From the NCBI RefSeq assembly GCF_001434535.1, contig NZ_AYYW01000026.1, positions 1 through 38,686 on the forward strand: a stretch of 38,686 bases of DNA. The letters are read 5' to 3'. The notes below the pieces were generated by a model. It was not told the DNA's origin, ran no database searches, and saw only the letters and a list, made by a program, of their open reading frames with translations. The number at the start of each line of letters is the position of its first letter. Within the stretch, counting starts at the first letter, position 1. Shown here piece by piece: positions 23,407-32,141 of the stretch. The stretch is from Ligilactobacillus animalis KCTC 3501 = DSM 20602 (lineage in GTDB: Bacteria; Bacillota; Bacilli; Lactobacillales; Lactobacillaceae). The position numbers and the translations under genes were made by a program.

Positions 23407-24522
23407 ATGTCTAAATATTTAGTTGTTGGTGCAGGACTTTTTGGGGCTGTCTTTGCCAATGAAGCGGCTAAGCGTGGCCATGAAGTTACAGTGATCGAAA
23501 AGCGTGACCACTTAGCGGGAAATATTTATACGAAAGAAGTCAATGGGATCCAAGTGCATCAATATGGCGCACATATTTTCCACACTTCAAATAAAAAAGT
23601 TTGGGATTACGTGAACCAATTTGCTGAATTTAACCGGTATACGAATACTCCGGTGGCAAACTATAACGGTGAGATCTACAACTTGCCTTTCAATATGAAT
23701 ACTTTCAACAAGCTTTGGGGAGTAGTCACACCTAAAGAAGCGCAAGCAAAGATCGATGAACAACGTGCTGTTTTGAATGGTAAGACACCAGAAAACTTAG
23801 AAGAACAAGCCATTTCATTGATCGGTACTGATATCTATGAAAAATTGATCAAGGGTTACACTGAAAAACAATGGGGGCGTAAGGCAACTGAATTACCAGC
23901 CTTTATCATTCGTCGCTTACCGGTGCGTTTGACTTACGATAATAACTATTTCAACGATGATTATCAAGGGATCCCGGTTGGCGGCTACACTCAGATCGTG
24001 GAAAAAATGTTAGATCATGATAACATCACCGTCAAAACAAATACCGATTTCTTTGATGATAAAGAACGATACTTGAGTGATTACGATAAAGTCTTATTCA
24101 CTGGGATGATCGATCAATTCTTTGATTACAAACTAGGTGAATTAGAATATCGGAGTTTACGCTTTGAGACTGAAAACTTAGACGTTGATAACTACCAAGG
24201 GAATGCGGTCGTTAACTATACCGATGCCGAGACACCATATACGCGGATCATTGAACATAAGCACTTTGAATTTGGTAAAGGTGACAAGAATAAGACCGTC
24301 ATAACCCGGGAATATCCTGCTGATTGGAAACGGGGCGATGAACCATACTATCCAGTCAACGATAAGAAGAACAATGCGCTTTATACTAAATACCAAGATC
24401 TAGCTAAACAAGAAGCGCAAAATGTGATCTTTGGTGGACGTTTAGGGCAATATCGTTATTACAACATGGATCAAGTGATCTCGGCAGCTTTGACCACAGT
24501 TAAGCAAGAATTTGGTGATTAA
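23407..24522 (+). CDS. glf: UDP-galactopyranose mutase
   Basis: 371 residues. The FAD-binding motif VGAGLFGAVFANEAAKRG is at the N terminus, then YGAHIFHTSNKKVWDYV (about 54-70), EKQWGRKATELP (about 156-167) and the C-terminal FGGRLGQYRYYNMDQVI (about 341-357), all strongly conserved in bacterial Glf. It converts UDP-galactopyranose to UDP-galactofuranose with reduced FAD. ATG 23407 follows GGAGGAG. The flippase starts 2 bases after its stop. Its product should feed the two galactofuranosyltransferase-like proteins downstream. Confidence 0.97.
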   Translation: MSKYLVVGAGLFGAVFANEAAKRGHEVTVIEKRDHLAGNIYTKEVNGIQVHQYGAHIFHTSNKKVWDYVNQFAEFNRYTNTPVANYNGEIYNLPFNMNTFNKLWGVVTPKEAQAKIDEQRAVLNGKTPENLEEQAISLIGTDIYEKLIKGYTEKQWGRKATELPAFIIRRLPVRLTYDNNYFNDDYQGIPVGGYTQIVEKMLDHDNITVKTNTDFFDDKERYLSDYDKVLFTGMIDQFFDYKLGELEYRSLRFETENLDVDNYQGNAVVNYTDAETPYTRIIEHKHFEFGKGDKNKTVITREYPADWKRGDEPYYPVNDKKNNALYTKYQDLAKQEAQNVIFGGRLGQYRYYNMDQVISAALTTVKQEFGD

Positions 24523-24524
24523 AA

Positions 24525-25955
24525 ATGAAAGTTCTCCGCAACTATTTGTATAATGCGGGCTATCAAGTGTTAGCGATCATCGTACCGCTGCTCACAAGTC
24601 CCTATATCAGTCGGGTCTTACATGCGTCAGGTGTCGGCGATAATGCTTATACTAACTCGATCATTCAGTACTTTGTTATGTTTGCTGCTTTAGGTGTCGG
24701 CTATTACGGAAATCGTGAAATCGCATATGTGAGAGAAGATCGACAAAAAATGTCAGAAACTTTTTGGGAGATCCAGATCCTAAAAACTTTGACGACTTTA
24801 GTGGCATATTTAGCATTTGTGATCTTTTTACAGATCTATACAGAATACACCTGGTATTTATGGATCCAGTCGATCAATGTGCTTGCAGTCGCATTCGATA
24901 TTTCGTGGCTCTTTATGGGGATCGAAGATTTTAAGCGAACAGTCATCAGAAACACGATCGTTAAATTAGCATCGATGATCATGATCTTTACGCTTGTACG
25001 TGATGCAAACGATGTAGCTTTGTATATCTTTATTATTGGTGCATCGACCTTCTTTGGAAATTTGATCTTATGGCCATATCTAAAAAAGATCTTGGTTCCA
25101 GTCAAATTTAAAGAGCTACATCCACTAAAGCATTTTAACCCAACAGTGTCGTTATTTATTCCGCAAGTTGCAACATCAGTTTATCTGCAATTGAATAAGA
25201 CAATGTTAGGTGCAATGGTCGGTGCTGAGTATGCAGGATTTTATTTTAATGCCGATCAGATAGTTAAAATGGTTTTAACTTTGGCGACCTCACTAGGAAC
25301 GGTAATGTTGCCACATATGGCTTCAGCGTTTGCTAAGGGAAAACATAAAGAAGTAAATAAGATGTTGTATACATCTTTTGACTTCATATCCTTATTATCC
25401 GTTGCGATGACCTTTGGACTAGCTGCAGTATCATTGCATTTGGGACCTTATTTCTATGGTCACGGTTTTGGCCCTGTGGGTAAGGCAATGTTGATCGAGG
25501 CTGCTGTTATTTTATTTATTGCCTGGAGCAATACTGTTGGTGCCCAGTACTTATTGCCGACTAATAAGGTCAAAGCATTTACGACATCAGTTGTTTTAGG
25601 TGCAGTCGTAAATATGATCGCTAACTTACCATTTATCTATTTATGGGGCTTAGAAGGTGCCATGTATGCGACTGTTATTTCTGAATTTGTAGTTACTGCA
25701 TATCAAATTTGGTATATTCGTGATCTCGTGGATCTGAAGCAGATGTTTATCAATATCCCTAAGTATCTAATTGCAGGTATAGTAATGTTTGTTCCTGTAT
25801 TTATGTTAGATAATTACCTAAAGACAAGTATTTTGACATTGGCAATAGAAGTTATTATTGGGATCTTGATCTATATTGTTATGATCATCGTGTTACGACC
25901 TACATCGCTTAATCAAATTACAACTATGATAAAGAGTAAAGTAAAAGGTAATTAA
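24525..25955 (+). CDS. Wzx-like oligosaccharide flippase
   Basis: 476 residues, about 14 helices. The N terminus NYLYNAGYQVLAIIVPLLTSPYISRVL matches the polysaccharide-synthesis (MOP/PST) flippase family, and NKTMLGAMVGAEYAGFYFNADQIVKM (about 222-247) is the matching second-half start. It moves undecaprenyl-linked repeat units to the outer face of the membrane. It follows glf directly, forming a two-gene operon that ends at a strong terminator. Confidence 0.92.
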   Translation: MKVLRNYLYNAGYQVLAIIVPLLTSPYISRVLHASGVGDNAYTNSIIQYFVMFAALGVGYYGNREIAYVREDRQKMSETFWEIQILKTLTTLVAYLAFVIFLQIYTEYTWYLWIQSINVLAVAFDISWLFMGIEDFKRTVIRNTIVKLASMIMIFTLVRDANDVALYIFIIGASTFFGNLILWPYLKKILVPVKFKELHPLKHFNPTVSLFIPQVATSVYLQLNKTMLGAMVGAEYAGFYFNADQIVKMVLTLATSLGTVMLPHMASAFAKGKHKEVNKMLYTSFDFISLLSVAMTFGLAAVSLHLGPYFYGHGFGPVGKAMLIEAAVILFIAWSNTVGAQYLLPTNKVKAFTTSVVLGAVVNMIANLPFIYLWGLEGAMYATVISEFVVTAYQIWYIRDLVDLKQMFINIPKYLIAGIVMFVPVFMLDNYLKTSILTLAIEVIIGILIYIVMIIVLRPTSLNQITTMIKSKVKGN

Positions 25956-26003
25956 AAACATGGTAAGCTGCGGTAAAACACCAATTGCTTACCATGTTTT
26001 TTT
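25954..26003 (+). terminator. Terminator after the flippase gene
   Basis: AAAACATGGTAAGC pairs with GCTTACCATGTTTT; loop of 18 bases and a T-rich tail. Confidence 0.9.
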
Positions 26004-26019
26004 ATAAGATCACGGATGC

Positions 26020-26048
26020 TACATTTTAAGTGGTAAGTATAGTATAAT
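26020..26048 (+). promoter_or_regulatory. Promoter of the galactofuranosyltransferase pair
   Basis: TATAAT at 26043-26048 with a weak TACATT 17 bases upstream. The ribosome site AAAGGGGCTT follows before ATG 26086. Confidence 0.5.
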
Positions 26049-26085
26049 TACGAAGTATTGAAGCTAGAGTAAAGGGGCTTTAAAA

Positions 26086-27114
26086 ATGAAAAATTATGTA
26101 TTGTTATGGCATGATAGTGCACGTGCCACGGGTGGTATCAAAGCCAAAGAAGATACTAATAATTTTTTTAGACAAGAAAATTATCAAGTTATAGATACTC
26201 CAACTGGAAAGATCGCAAAAGTTTTGTACGTTTTTTGTGTACTTCCTTTTATCTTCTTAAAAATTAGAAGCGGAAATGTTATCGTTCAATTTCCTTCAGG
26301 GAAAACATTTCTACAGAAAATGATGCTAGGTTGCATCAAATACCTTTCGGGTGCGAAACTGATCTTGATCGTTCATGATATCGAGGCATTACGTGCTAAT
26401 GCTGGGGATGGTCATAGCCGTGAAAATGAGACCGAATTGAAATTATTGGGAATGGCTGATGGTTTAGTCTCTTTAAACGGTGTGATGACAGATTGGTTGC
26501 ATGAGCATGGGATCAATGGCTTGATCACTAATTTAAATGTTTGGGATTATGATAATCCTAATCCGATAAATCCGATGCTACCATACACCGGAAGTATCTG
26601 TTTTGCTGGAAATTTAGATAAATCGACATTTCTAACTAAATATGATTTGAAACATAAGTTGCTAGTTTTTGGGCGTAAAACGACACCCGTGAATTTTCCA
26701 GGTAATATAGAATATGGTGGTGTCTTTAGTCCTGAAGAATTACCGAGCAAGTTAAAGGCGAATTTTGGCTTGATCTGGGATGGGGATGAATTAACAACTT
26801 GTTCGGGTAACTTTGGAAAATATTTACGGTATAATGCGCCGCATAAGACGTCGTTATATTTAAGTTCAGGTGTTCCCGTTATTGTTTGGAAAGAGGCAGC
26901 TATTGCTAAAGTTATTGAACATTATGGCTGTGGCTTGACTATTTCAAGTTTGAACGAACTAGACGATGTCTTAGACGATTTGACATCAGAGCAATATGAA
27001 AAATTATACAAAAACACAGTTCAAGTTGCTGATATGATGCGTCGAGGTGTATTCATGCAAACAGCGATAAATTCATTGATCAAAATGTTAGACGAAGGGA
27101 AAAAAGATGAATAA
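26086..27114 (+). CDS. Galactofuranosyltransferase-like protein 1 (Gtf3/GlfT-like fold)
   Basis: 342 residues. The fold resembles Gtf3 and the beta-1,6-galactofuranosyltransferase WbbI: a two-domain GT-B protein with LILIVHDIEALR (about 91-102), SICFAGNLDKSTFL (about 168-181), a FGLIWDGD motif (about 227-234) and APHKTSLYLSSGVPVIVW (about 252-269) where donor binding is expected. Neither a signal peptide nor a membrane helix is certain, although residues 45-62 are hydrophobic. With glf just upstream, UDP-galactofuranose is the likely donor. Its end overlaps the next gene, a homologue, by 8 bases. Confidence 0.8.
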   Translation: MKNYVLLWHDSARATGGIKAKEDTNNFFRQENYQVIDTPTGKIAKVLYVFCVLPFIFLKIRSGNVIVQFPSGKTFLQKMMLGCIKYLSGAKLILIVHDIEALRANAGDGHSRENETELKLLGMADGLVSLNGVMTDWLHEHGINGLITNLNVWDYDNPNPINPMLPYTGSICFAGNLDKSTFLTKYDLKHKLLVFGRKTTPVNFPGNIEYGGVFSPEELPSKLKANFGLIWDGDELTTCSGNFGKYLRYNAPHKTSLYLSSGVPVIVWKEAAIAKVIEHYGCGLTISSLNELDDVLDDLTSEQYEKLYKNTVQVADMMRRGVFMQTAINSLIKMLDEGKKDE

Positions 27115-28147
27115 ATATGTTTTAACGATCGGAGACCCAAATAAGAATAATGCTGGTCCTAAGGCTAAGGAAGATGTGCTATATTTTTTGAAAGATGAAG
27201 GCTTTCTACCACTGCCACTTAACCTTAAGTTAGATCCTGAAGATCGGAGCTTTGGAGCAAAATTACGCAAAGTATATGATGTTAAATTTAAGATACCGCA
27301 TGTATTTAAGAAATTAAAAGCAGAAGTGATAGTTTTACAGTACCCGATCTATTCAACGTACTTGACGAATAATATCATTAAAGCAATCAGAAGTTATACT
27401 GATGCTAAGTTGTATTTAGTGATCCATGATGTTGAAACGTTAAGACTTTTTAAGGATGATCAGAATTTTTCCCAAAATGAGATCGAAGTGTTCAACAGTG
27501 TTGATGGGATCATTGACCATAATCGAAAAATGCATGCTTGGTTAGATGAACAAGGTGTAACGACACCATGTATAGACCTAGGTATATTTGATTACCATAA
27601 TCCAACTGAATTACGTGAAGAATATGATTATGATCGCTCATTGGTTTTTGCCGGAAATTTAGCTAAGTCAAAATTTTTGACCAGTAAGGAGTTTGAAAAG
27701 CTAGCTTTCAAATTAGAACTTTTCGGACCTTCACCAGCTGAGAAATATGCGGAAAATATAAATTACCAGGGTGTTTATTCACCGGAGGAATTGCCAGAGC
27801 ACTTAAAGCAAAATTTTGGCTTGGTTTGGGATGGTAATAGTATAGCTAAATGTGATGGAACCTTTGGTGAGTATACTAAGTACAATAACCCTCATAAGGC
27901 ATCGCTTTATTTAAGCAGTGGCTTGCCGATCATAGTGTGGAAAAAAGCGGCATTAGCTGATTTTGTGATCGATAATAATGTTGGTTTTGCAGTTGATAGC
28001 TTGACTGAAATTGATGAGCGGCTTGAAAATATGCCACGTGAAGAATATTCAGTGATGAAGAAGAATGCTTTAGCGGTAGCACAAAAGATCCGTACTGGTG
28101 AGTTTATTAAAACAGCAATGACAAAGTTAGAAAAAGTAAAGGATTAA
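27107..28147 (+). CDS. Galactofuranosyltransferase-like protein 2
   Basis: 346 residues, clearly homologous to the preceding protein along its full length (shared KAKED near the N terminus, VIHDVE, VFAGNLAKSKFL, GVYSPEELPEHLKQNFGLVW, NPHKASLYLSSGLPIIVW). Its ATG lies inside the end of the preceding gene and AGGGAAAAAAG serves as ribosome site. The two probably add successive galactofuranose residues with different linkages, or act as a heterodimer. The next Wzy-like gene begins 2 bases after the stop. Confidence 0.8.
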   Translation: MNKYVLTIGDPNKNNAGPKAKEDVLYFLKDEGFLPLPLNLKLDPEDRSFGAKLRKVYDVKFKIPHVFKKLKAEVIVLQYPIYSTYLTNNIIKAIRSYTDAKLYLVIHDVETLRLFKDDQNFSQNEIEVFNSVDGIIDHNRKMHAWLDEQGVTTPCIDLGIFDYHNPTELREEYDYDRSLVFAGNLAKSKFLTSKEFEKLAFKLELFGPSPAEKYAENINYQGVYSPEELPEHLKQNFGLVWDGNSIAKCDGTFGEYTKYNNPHKASLYLSSGLPIIVWKKAALADFVIDNNVGFAVDSLTEIDERLENMPREEYSVMKKNALAVAQKIRTGEFIKTAMTKLEKVKD

Positions 28148-28149
28148 AA

Positions 28150-29328
28150 ATGGAAAATATAGTTAATTATCGCGCAAAGATCCAGCAAAAGTTAACAACA
28201 AAATTTCCTGGGTTAAGTAACTGGTCATATTTAACGGCCTTAGCAATTTATATTTTAGCAATGTCTTTAAAAGGTACAATGCTGGTCAATTTTTTGATCA
28301 CGGAGCGAGGGTTATTTTATCTTTCAGCTTTACCGGCAGCACTTGTTCTATTTAAAGTAACGTTTTTAGATAATTATGATTGGAAGGAATATATAATTTT
28401 TATCCTACTAGAGATCATTTTATTCGCAGTAGGTACTAGTGCAAATGAATTCCAAATATTTTATCTGATGTTCTTTATTGTAGGTGCTAAAAATATCAAT
28501 ATTGATCGAATATTAAAGGTGTTCTTATGGGTCAATTTATTTGTTATAGCTCTAGCATTCTTCTTCTCAACGGTGGGAAGCGTAAAAAATGTCATTATTA
28601 CTAGAGGGGATTCTCCCGCTGTTAGATATGCCTTAGGGGCTGTTTATCCGACTGATCTGGCATCAAGGGTGTTCTTTATGATGATCGCATATGCAGCCTT
28701 GAAACGCTTTAAGCTTTCAATAGCGGAGTATGTATCGTATATTGCACTAACTCTTTTAACTTATATTGTCACAGATACGCGGATCGATCTAATGTTGATG
28801 TGTGTATTGATCGTTAGCATCGTTCTTTATGGACGTTTCGATGCATTATTCAAGCATGTAAATGTTTATGTATTGTCGTTATTGAGCACAGCTTATGCGT
28901 TTTGTATCATCTTACTAGGTTATCTTTATACACCTAGAATAGGTTTACTAGAAAAAATCAATGGTTTTTTATCAGGAAGATTATTTTTTGAAAAAGTCGC
29001 TTTTGAAAATTATAATGTACCTCTTTTAGGCCAATTTATCTACCAAAATGGCTTTGGTGGAGGTTTTAAAGTGCATGATTATTTCTATATAGATTCATCT
29101 TTTGTAAGAACACTGATGATGCATGGATTGATCGTTTTTGTACTCATGCTATTACTGATTTGTCTATTGTTTGCCAAATTTAAGAAATTAAATCTGAATT
29201 ATTGGATAATTTGTTTGATTTTAGTAGTTTTGACTTCTGGAATCGATCAACATCTTTGGGATATTTCATATAATTTTGTTTTCTTAGCCTTGATGGCAAA
29301 TTTAAATGTAGAAGATAAACTAAATTAA
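28150..29328 (+). CDS. Second Wzy-like polymerase
   Basis: 392 residues and about ten to twelve helices. It is a paralogue of the protein at 22110-23264: compare ALGAVYPTDLASRVFFMMIAY, LLGQFIYQNGFGGGFKVHDY and GIDQHLWDISYNFVFLALMA with the equivalent parts there. It is the last gene of the plus-strand block and ends at a bidirectional terminator. Two polymerases next to one flippase suggest two polymers or two linkage types. One of the pair could instead be a ligase; sequence alone does not decide. Confidence 0.75.
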   Translation: MENIVNYRAKIQQKLTTKFPGLSNWSYLTALAIYILAMSLKGTMLVNFLITERGLFYLSALPAALVLFKVTFLDNYDWKEYIIFILLEIILFAVGTSANEFQIFYLMFFIVGAKNINIDRILKVFLWVNLFVIALAFFFSTVGSVKNVIITRGDSPAVRYALGAVYPTDLASRVFFMMIAYAALKRFKLSIAEYVSYIALTLLTYIVTDTRIDLMLMCVLIVSIVLYGRFDALFKHVNVYVLSLLSTAYAFCIILLGYLYTPRIGLLEKINGFLSGRLFFEKVAFENYNVPLLGQFIYQNGFGGGFKVHDYFYIDSSFVRTLMMHGLIVFVLMLLLICLLFAKFKKLNLNYWIICLILVVLTSGIDQHLWDISYNFVFLALMANLNVEDKLN

Positions 29329-29377
29329 AAAATGGCGTTTCACTCGGTGATGCTGCGGGTGAAACGTCATTTTTTTA
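29327..29377. terminator. Bidirectional terminator between the two polysaccharide blocks
   Basis: AATGGCGTTTCAC pairs with GTGAAACGTCATT; A-rich on the left and T7 on the right, between genes ending at 29328 (+) and 29375 (-). Confidence 0.9.
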
Positions 29378-30412
29378 ATTTACAAATTTTTTTAAAGTAG
29401 CTTCAAAGTTATCAAAATATTTTTTGGGATAAAATGCTTGGATACTCTGCTTGATGGCTTGTTCAGCCAATGGAGTATGTTCTAAGTGTTCCATTTGTTC
29501 AACTAATTTAGAGACATCGTGTAGCGGATAGCTAAAGCCATTGATGCCAGTTTTCAGTACATCATGATAGCCATTAAACTCACTACATATTACCGGTATA
29601 CCATGGGCAATAGCTTCCAACATTATCATTGGTAGCCCTTCATAGGTTGATGTCATGAGTAGAGCTGTTGGCTTTTCTTTTATCTCATGCCAAAGCTCAG
29701 GGGTATATCCATGCCAAATTATACGTTGATCAACATTCAGTTCTCGAGCATACTCTTGACAACGCTTGACATCTTCTCCAGTACCAAAGATATCTAAGGT
29801 TGCACTAGCAGTCTTGGAGATAGCATGGATCATTTCTTTTAGATTTTTTTGTCCTTCAAAAATAACTCGACCAGCATAAAAGAATTTTGGTAGAGGTGAA
29901 TTCGATGTAGGAATAGATGTTGCTATAGGGTCAATTGGATTGAAAATTAGACTTATTTTTTCGTCGGGTACGCCATAGCTCAATAATTGTTCTTTAATTG
30001 TAGAACTGATAGCCAGATGTCCATCAGCTAGTGGAACAGTAGTTTTAGCATTGAACATATCTTGATCATCAAGTGAAAAATGGATCCAAGATATTATTTT
30101 ATACTTACGCTTGAAGATACTTCTTATTTTAGCGCCTAATTTTATCATCTTAGGGCTAAGTGAGATGAAGCAAGTATCCGCTGAAGCCAGTAAAAACTTT
30201 TTAGTGATTGTAAGTGGTTTGTTTATTTTGCCTGAACAAATACTGATCTGTATTCTAGGATCAAGTTTAGTTAAAAAGTTTTGTTGAGGTGGGGCATTAG
30301 TTAAGATGAGTTCGATCTTGTGATGTTCACAAAGTTGATTTAATACTTTAACTAAAACCGTTTCGGTACCACCAGTACCAGAGAGTTCCATGCATAAAAA
30401 TTTTAATTTCAT
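29375..30412 (-). CDS. Glycosyltransferase family 4
   Basis: 345 residues, GT-B fold. The N terminus KLKFLCMELSGTGGTETVLVKVLNQL is the glycine-rich acceptor-domain start, FFYAGRVIFEGQKNLKEMI (about 177-195) opens the donor domain, and EGLPMIMLEAIAHGIPVICSE (about 264-284) is the EX7E motif for retaining transfer. It adds a sugar to the growing lipid-linked repeat unit in the cytoplasm. It is last in the minus-strand block, and its ATG overlaps the stop of the upstream GT2 gene (ATGA). Confidence 0.9.
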   Translation of the reverse strand: MKLKFLCMELSGTGGTETVLVKVLNQLCEHHKIELILTNAPPQQNFLTKLDPRIQISICSGKINKPLTITKKFLLASADTCFISLSPKMIKLGAKIRSIFKRKYKIISWIHFSLDDQDMFNAKTTVPLADGHLAISSTIKEQLLSYGVPDEKISLIFNPIDPIATSIPTSNSPLPKFFYAGRVIFEGQKNLKEMIHAISKTASATLDIFGTGEDVKRCQEYARELNVDQRIIWHGYTPELWHEIKEKPTALLMTSTYEGLPMIMLEAIAHGIPVICSEFNGYHDVLKTGINGFSYPLHDVSKLVEQMEHLEHTPLAEQAIKQSIQAFYPKKYFDNFEATLKKFVN

Positions 30413-31407
30413 GAGTTATTTTCCTTTTGTTCATTTTGTTTGCTTCTAAGTTTAAATAGCAAGATCGCTAAAGAAGATAGATGTAATTTTAGGAATAACC
30501 CGGGAAGTAGATGAGGTGTCAGACATTGTTTTAGTGTGACCTGTTCAAGTGCTTTTTTAACTACTGGAGCAGTAATGACCTTATCTAATTCTGCTCTTTT
30601 TTGTTTATTAGAGGCAGGGTTACCTAGAGTATATATTAAGCGTACTGCGATAATATTAACTTGGATCAAAGTATAGCTTAAAAAACTTTGTTTAATTACT
30701 TGAGGTTGTGAGTCAATGAATTCTTCAGCAATATTTAGCGCATTTAGATAAGCTTGGATTTTTTTTGTATCAAAACTTCTAGTTGCGGATGGTGTATCGA
30801 TCGTGTAGTGATATAAAACCAGTGCAGAAGTTGTGATCGACTCACAAGCAGCAGTATAACGAATCAGAAATTCACTGTCTTCAGACATAGTAAGCTCTTC
30901 ATTGAAGTAGATATCATTATCGATCAACAAGGAACGCTTAAAGAATTTCCCCCAAACTGTCATATAGTTAGTAGGTTTTTCAAGCATTCGACACCGAACG
31001 TCTAAACTGTTGGATGATGGCAAAGTGAGATCGACAGTGTGTTTTCCGTGTTCAAAGCTAAAAATCTGTAGATCGGCCGGGTTCTTTTTGGCTTGGCTCA
31101 AAGCCTTAGGAAGAGCGGATCTGAGATAGTGATCATCAGCATCTAAGAATGCGATCATTTGTCCACGAGCATGTTTGATACCTGTGTTACGTGCGTGACC
31201 AACACCTTTTCCAGCGGTCAAAACACGTATTCGTTGATTCTGTAAAGCAAGTTGGTTAGCTAAGATCAAAGTATTATCTTTTGAACCATCGTCAATGATC
31301 AATACTTCATATGTTTGATCGATAATTGAATTTGTAACGCTCTCTACTGCTCGTTTTAAAGTTTTCTCTGAATTATATGCTGGGATTATAAATGAAATTA
31401 ACGGCAT
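30409..31407 (-). CDS. Glycosyltransferase family 2
   Basis: 332 residues. The N-terminal GT-A domain has PLISFIIPAYNSEKTLKRAVES, VLIIDDGSKDNT (about 36-47) and the metal site FLDADDHY (about 86-93); EDSEFLIRY (about 172-180) holds the likely catalytic base. The tail is basic. ATG 31407 follows AAGGATG with 8 bases between; an in-frame ATG at 31458 falls inside a terminator hairpin and is rejected. It overlaps the GT4 gene by 4 bases. Expression needs read-through of the terminator at 31438-31466 or a promoter in the short gap. Confidence 0.9.
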   Translation of the reverse strand: MPLISFIIPAYNSEKTLKRAVESVTNSIIDQTYEVLIIDDGSKDNTLILANQLALQNQRIRVLTAGKGVGHARNTGIKHARGQMIAFLDADDHYLRSALPKALSQAKKNPADLQIFSFEHGKHTVDLTLPSSNSLDVRCRMLEKPTNYMTVWGKFFKRSLLIDNDIYFNEELTMSEDSEFLIRYTAACESITTSALVLYHYTIDTPSATRSFDTKKIQAYLNALNIAEEFIDSQPQVIKQSFLSYTLIQVNIIAVRLIYTLGNPASNKQKRAELDKVITAPVVKKALEQVTLKQCLTPHLLPGLFLKLHLSSLAILLFKLRSKQNEQKENNS

Positions 31408-31437
31408 AAACAACACATCCTTATAAAAATTTTTAAA

Positions 31438-31466
31438 AAAGGTGCATGCAAAAAGCATGCACCTTT
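31438..31466 (-). terminator. Intrinsic terminator inside the minus-strand operon
   Basis: A perfect 12-bp stem, AAAGGTGCATGC/GCATGCACCTTT, T5 loop and T-rich tail, 6 bases past the stop of the priming transferase gene and 31 bases before the GT2 start. It should limit transcription of the two distal glycosyltransferases. Confidence 0.85.
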
Positions 31467-31471
31467 AAGGA

Positions 31472-32134
31472 TCAGTAGGCACTATTGGGTTTAAATAAAA
31501 TCTTGATAGTCATAAAGAGGATCTTAATGTCAAACCAAATACTGCTTTTTTGAATATATTCTAAATCTAGTTGGACCATTTCATGAAAACCAACTGAATT
31601 TCTAACTGTAGCTTGCCAAAGACCAGAACAGCCTGGAACTACAAGGAGTCGTTGCATATCATAGTCAGTATATTCAGCAACTTCACTAGGTAACGGTGGA
31701 CGAGGACCAACTAAGCTCATATCACCACGGACGACATTGAACAGTTGGGGCAATTCATCAATACTTGTCTTACGGATGAAATGGCCGATCTTTGTAATAC
31801 GAGGATCATTTTTCATTTTAAACATGGGTCCGTCAACTTCATTTTGTTTCTTTAGTTCGGCTAAGCGTTTATCAGCATCAACATGCATTGAGCGAAATTT
31901 GAACATATCAAATTCACGTTGTCCTTTGCCGACACGCTTTTGTTTATAAAAAACAGGACCATTGTCTTCGAATTTTATCAAGAGTGCTACAACTAGGAAA
32001 AGTGGACTCAAAATGATCAAACCACAAAGACTAGCTATAAAATCAAAAATACGCTTGATTATGTGATAGGTTCTTTTTTTAGCAAGCTTATCTTGATCGA
32101 TTATTATTTTTGATGATTGCTTCAATACCCTCAC
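31472..32134 (-). CDS. Priming sugar-phosphate transferase (undecaprenyl-phosphate)
   Basis: 220 residues. One helix (about 28-52, FIASLCGLIILSPLFLVVALLI) is followed by the conserved bacterial sugar transferase core: GPVFYKQKRVGKG, FDMFKFRSMHVDAD (about 76-89), KIGHFIRKTSIDELPQ (about 116-131) and GDMSLVGPRPPLP (about 138-150). It transfers a sugar 1-phosphate to undecaprenyl phosphate, the first step of repeat-unit synthesis. It has only the catalytic half of WbaP-like enzymes, as in CpsE/EpsE short forms. The GTG at 32134 is too near GGAG; TTG 32125 is better spaced and may be the true start. Confidence 0.92.
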   Translation of the reverse strand: MRVLKQSSKIIIDQDKLAKKRTYHIIKRIFDFIASLCGLIILSPLFLVVALLIKFEDNGPVFYKQKRVGKGQREFDMFKFRSMHVDADKRLAELKKQNEVDGPMFKMKNDPRITKIGHFIRKTSIDELPQLFNVVRGDMSLVGPRPPLPSEVAEYTDYDMQRLLVVPGCSGLWQATVRNSVGFHEMVQLDLEYIQKSSIWFDIKILFMTIKILFKPNSAY

Positions 32135-32141
32135 TCCAACA

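Noticed and set aside
31408-31458. 17-residue N-terminal extension of the GT2 protein
   Set aside because: It would be encoded in a terminator stem; the internal ATG has a proper ribosome site and begins at the conserved GT2 N terminus.
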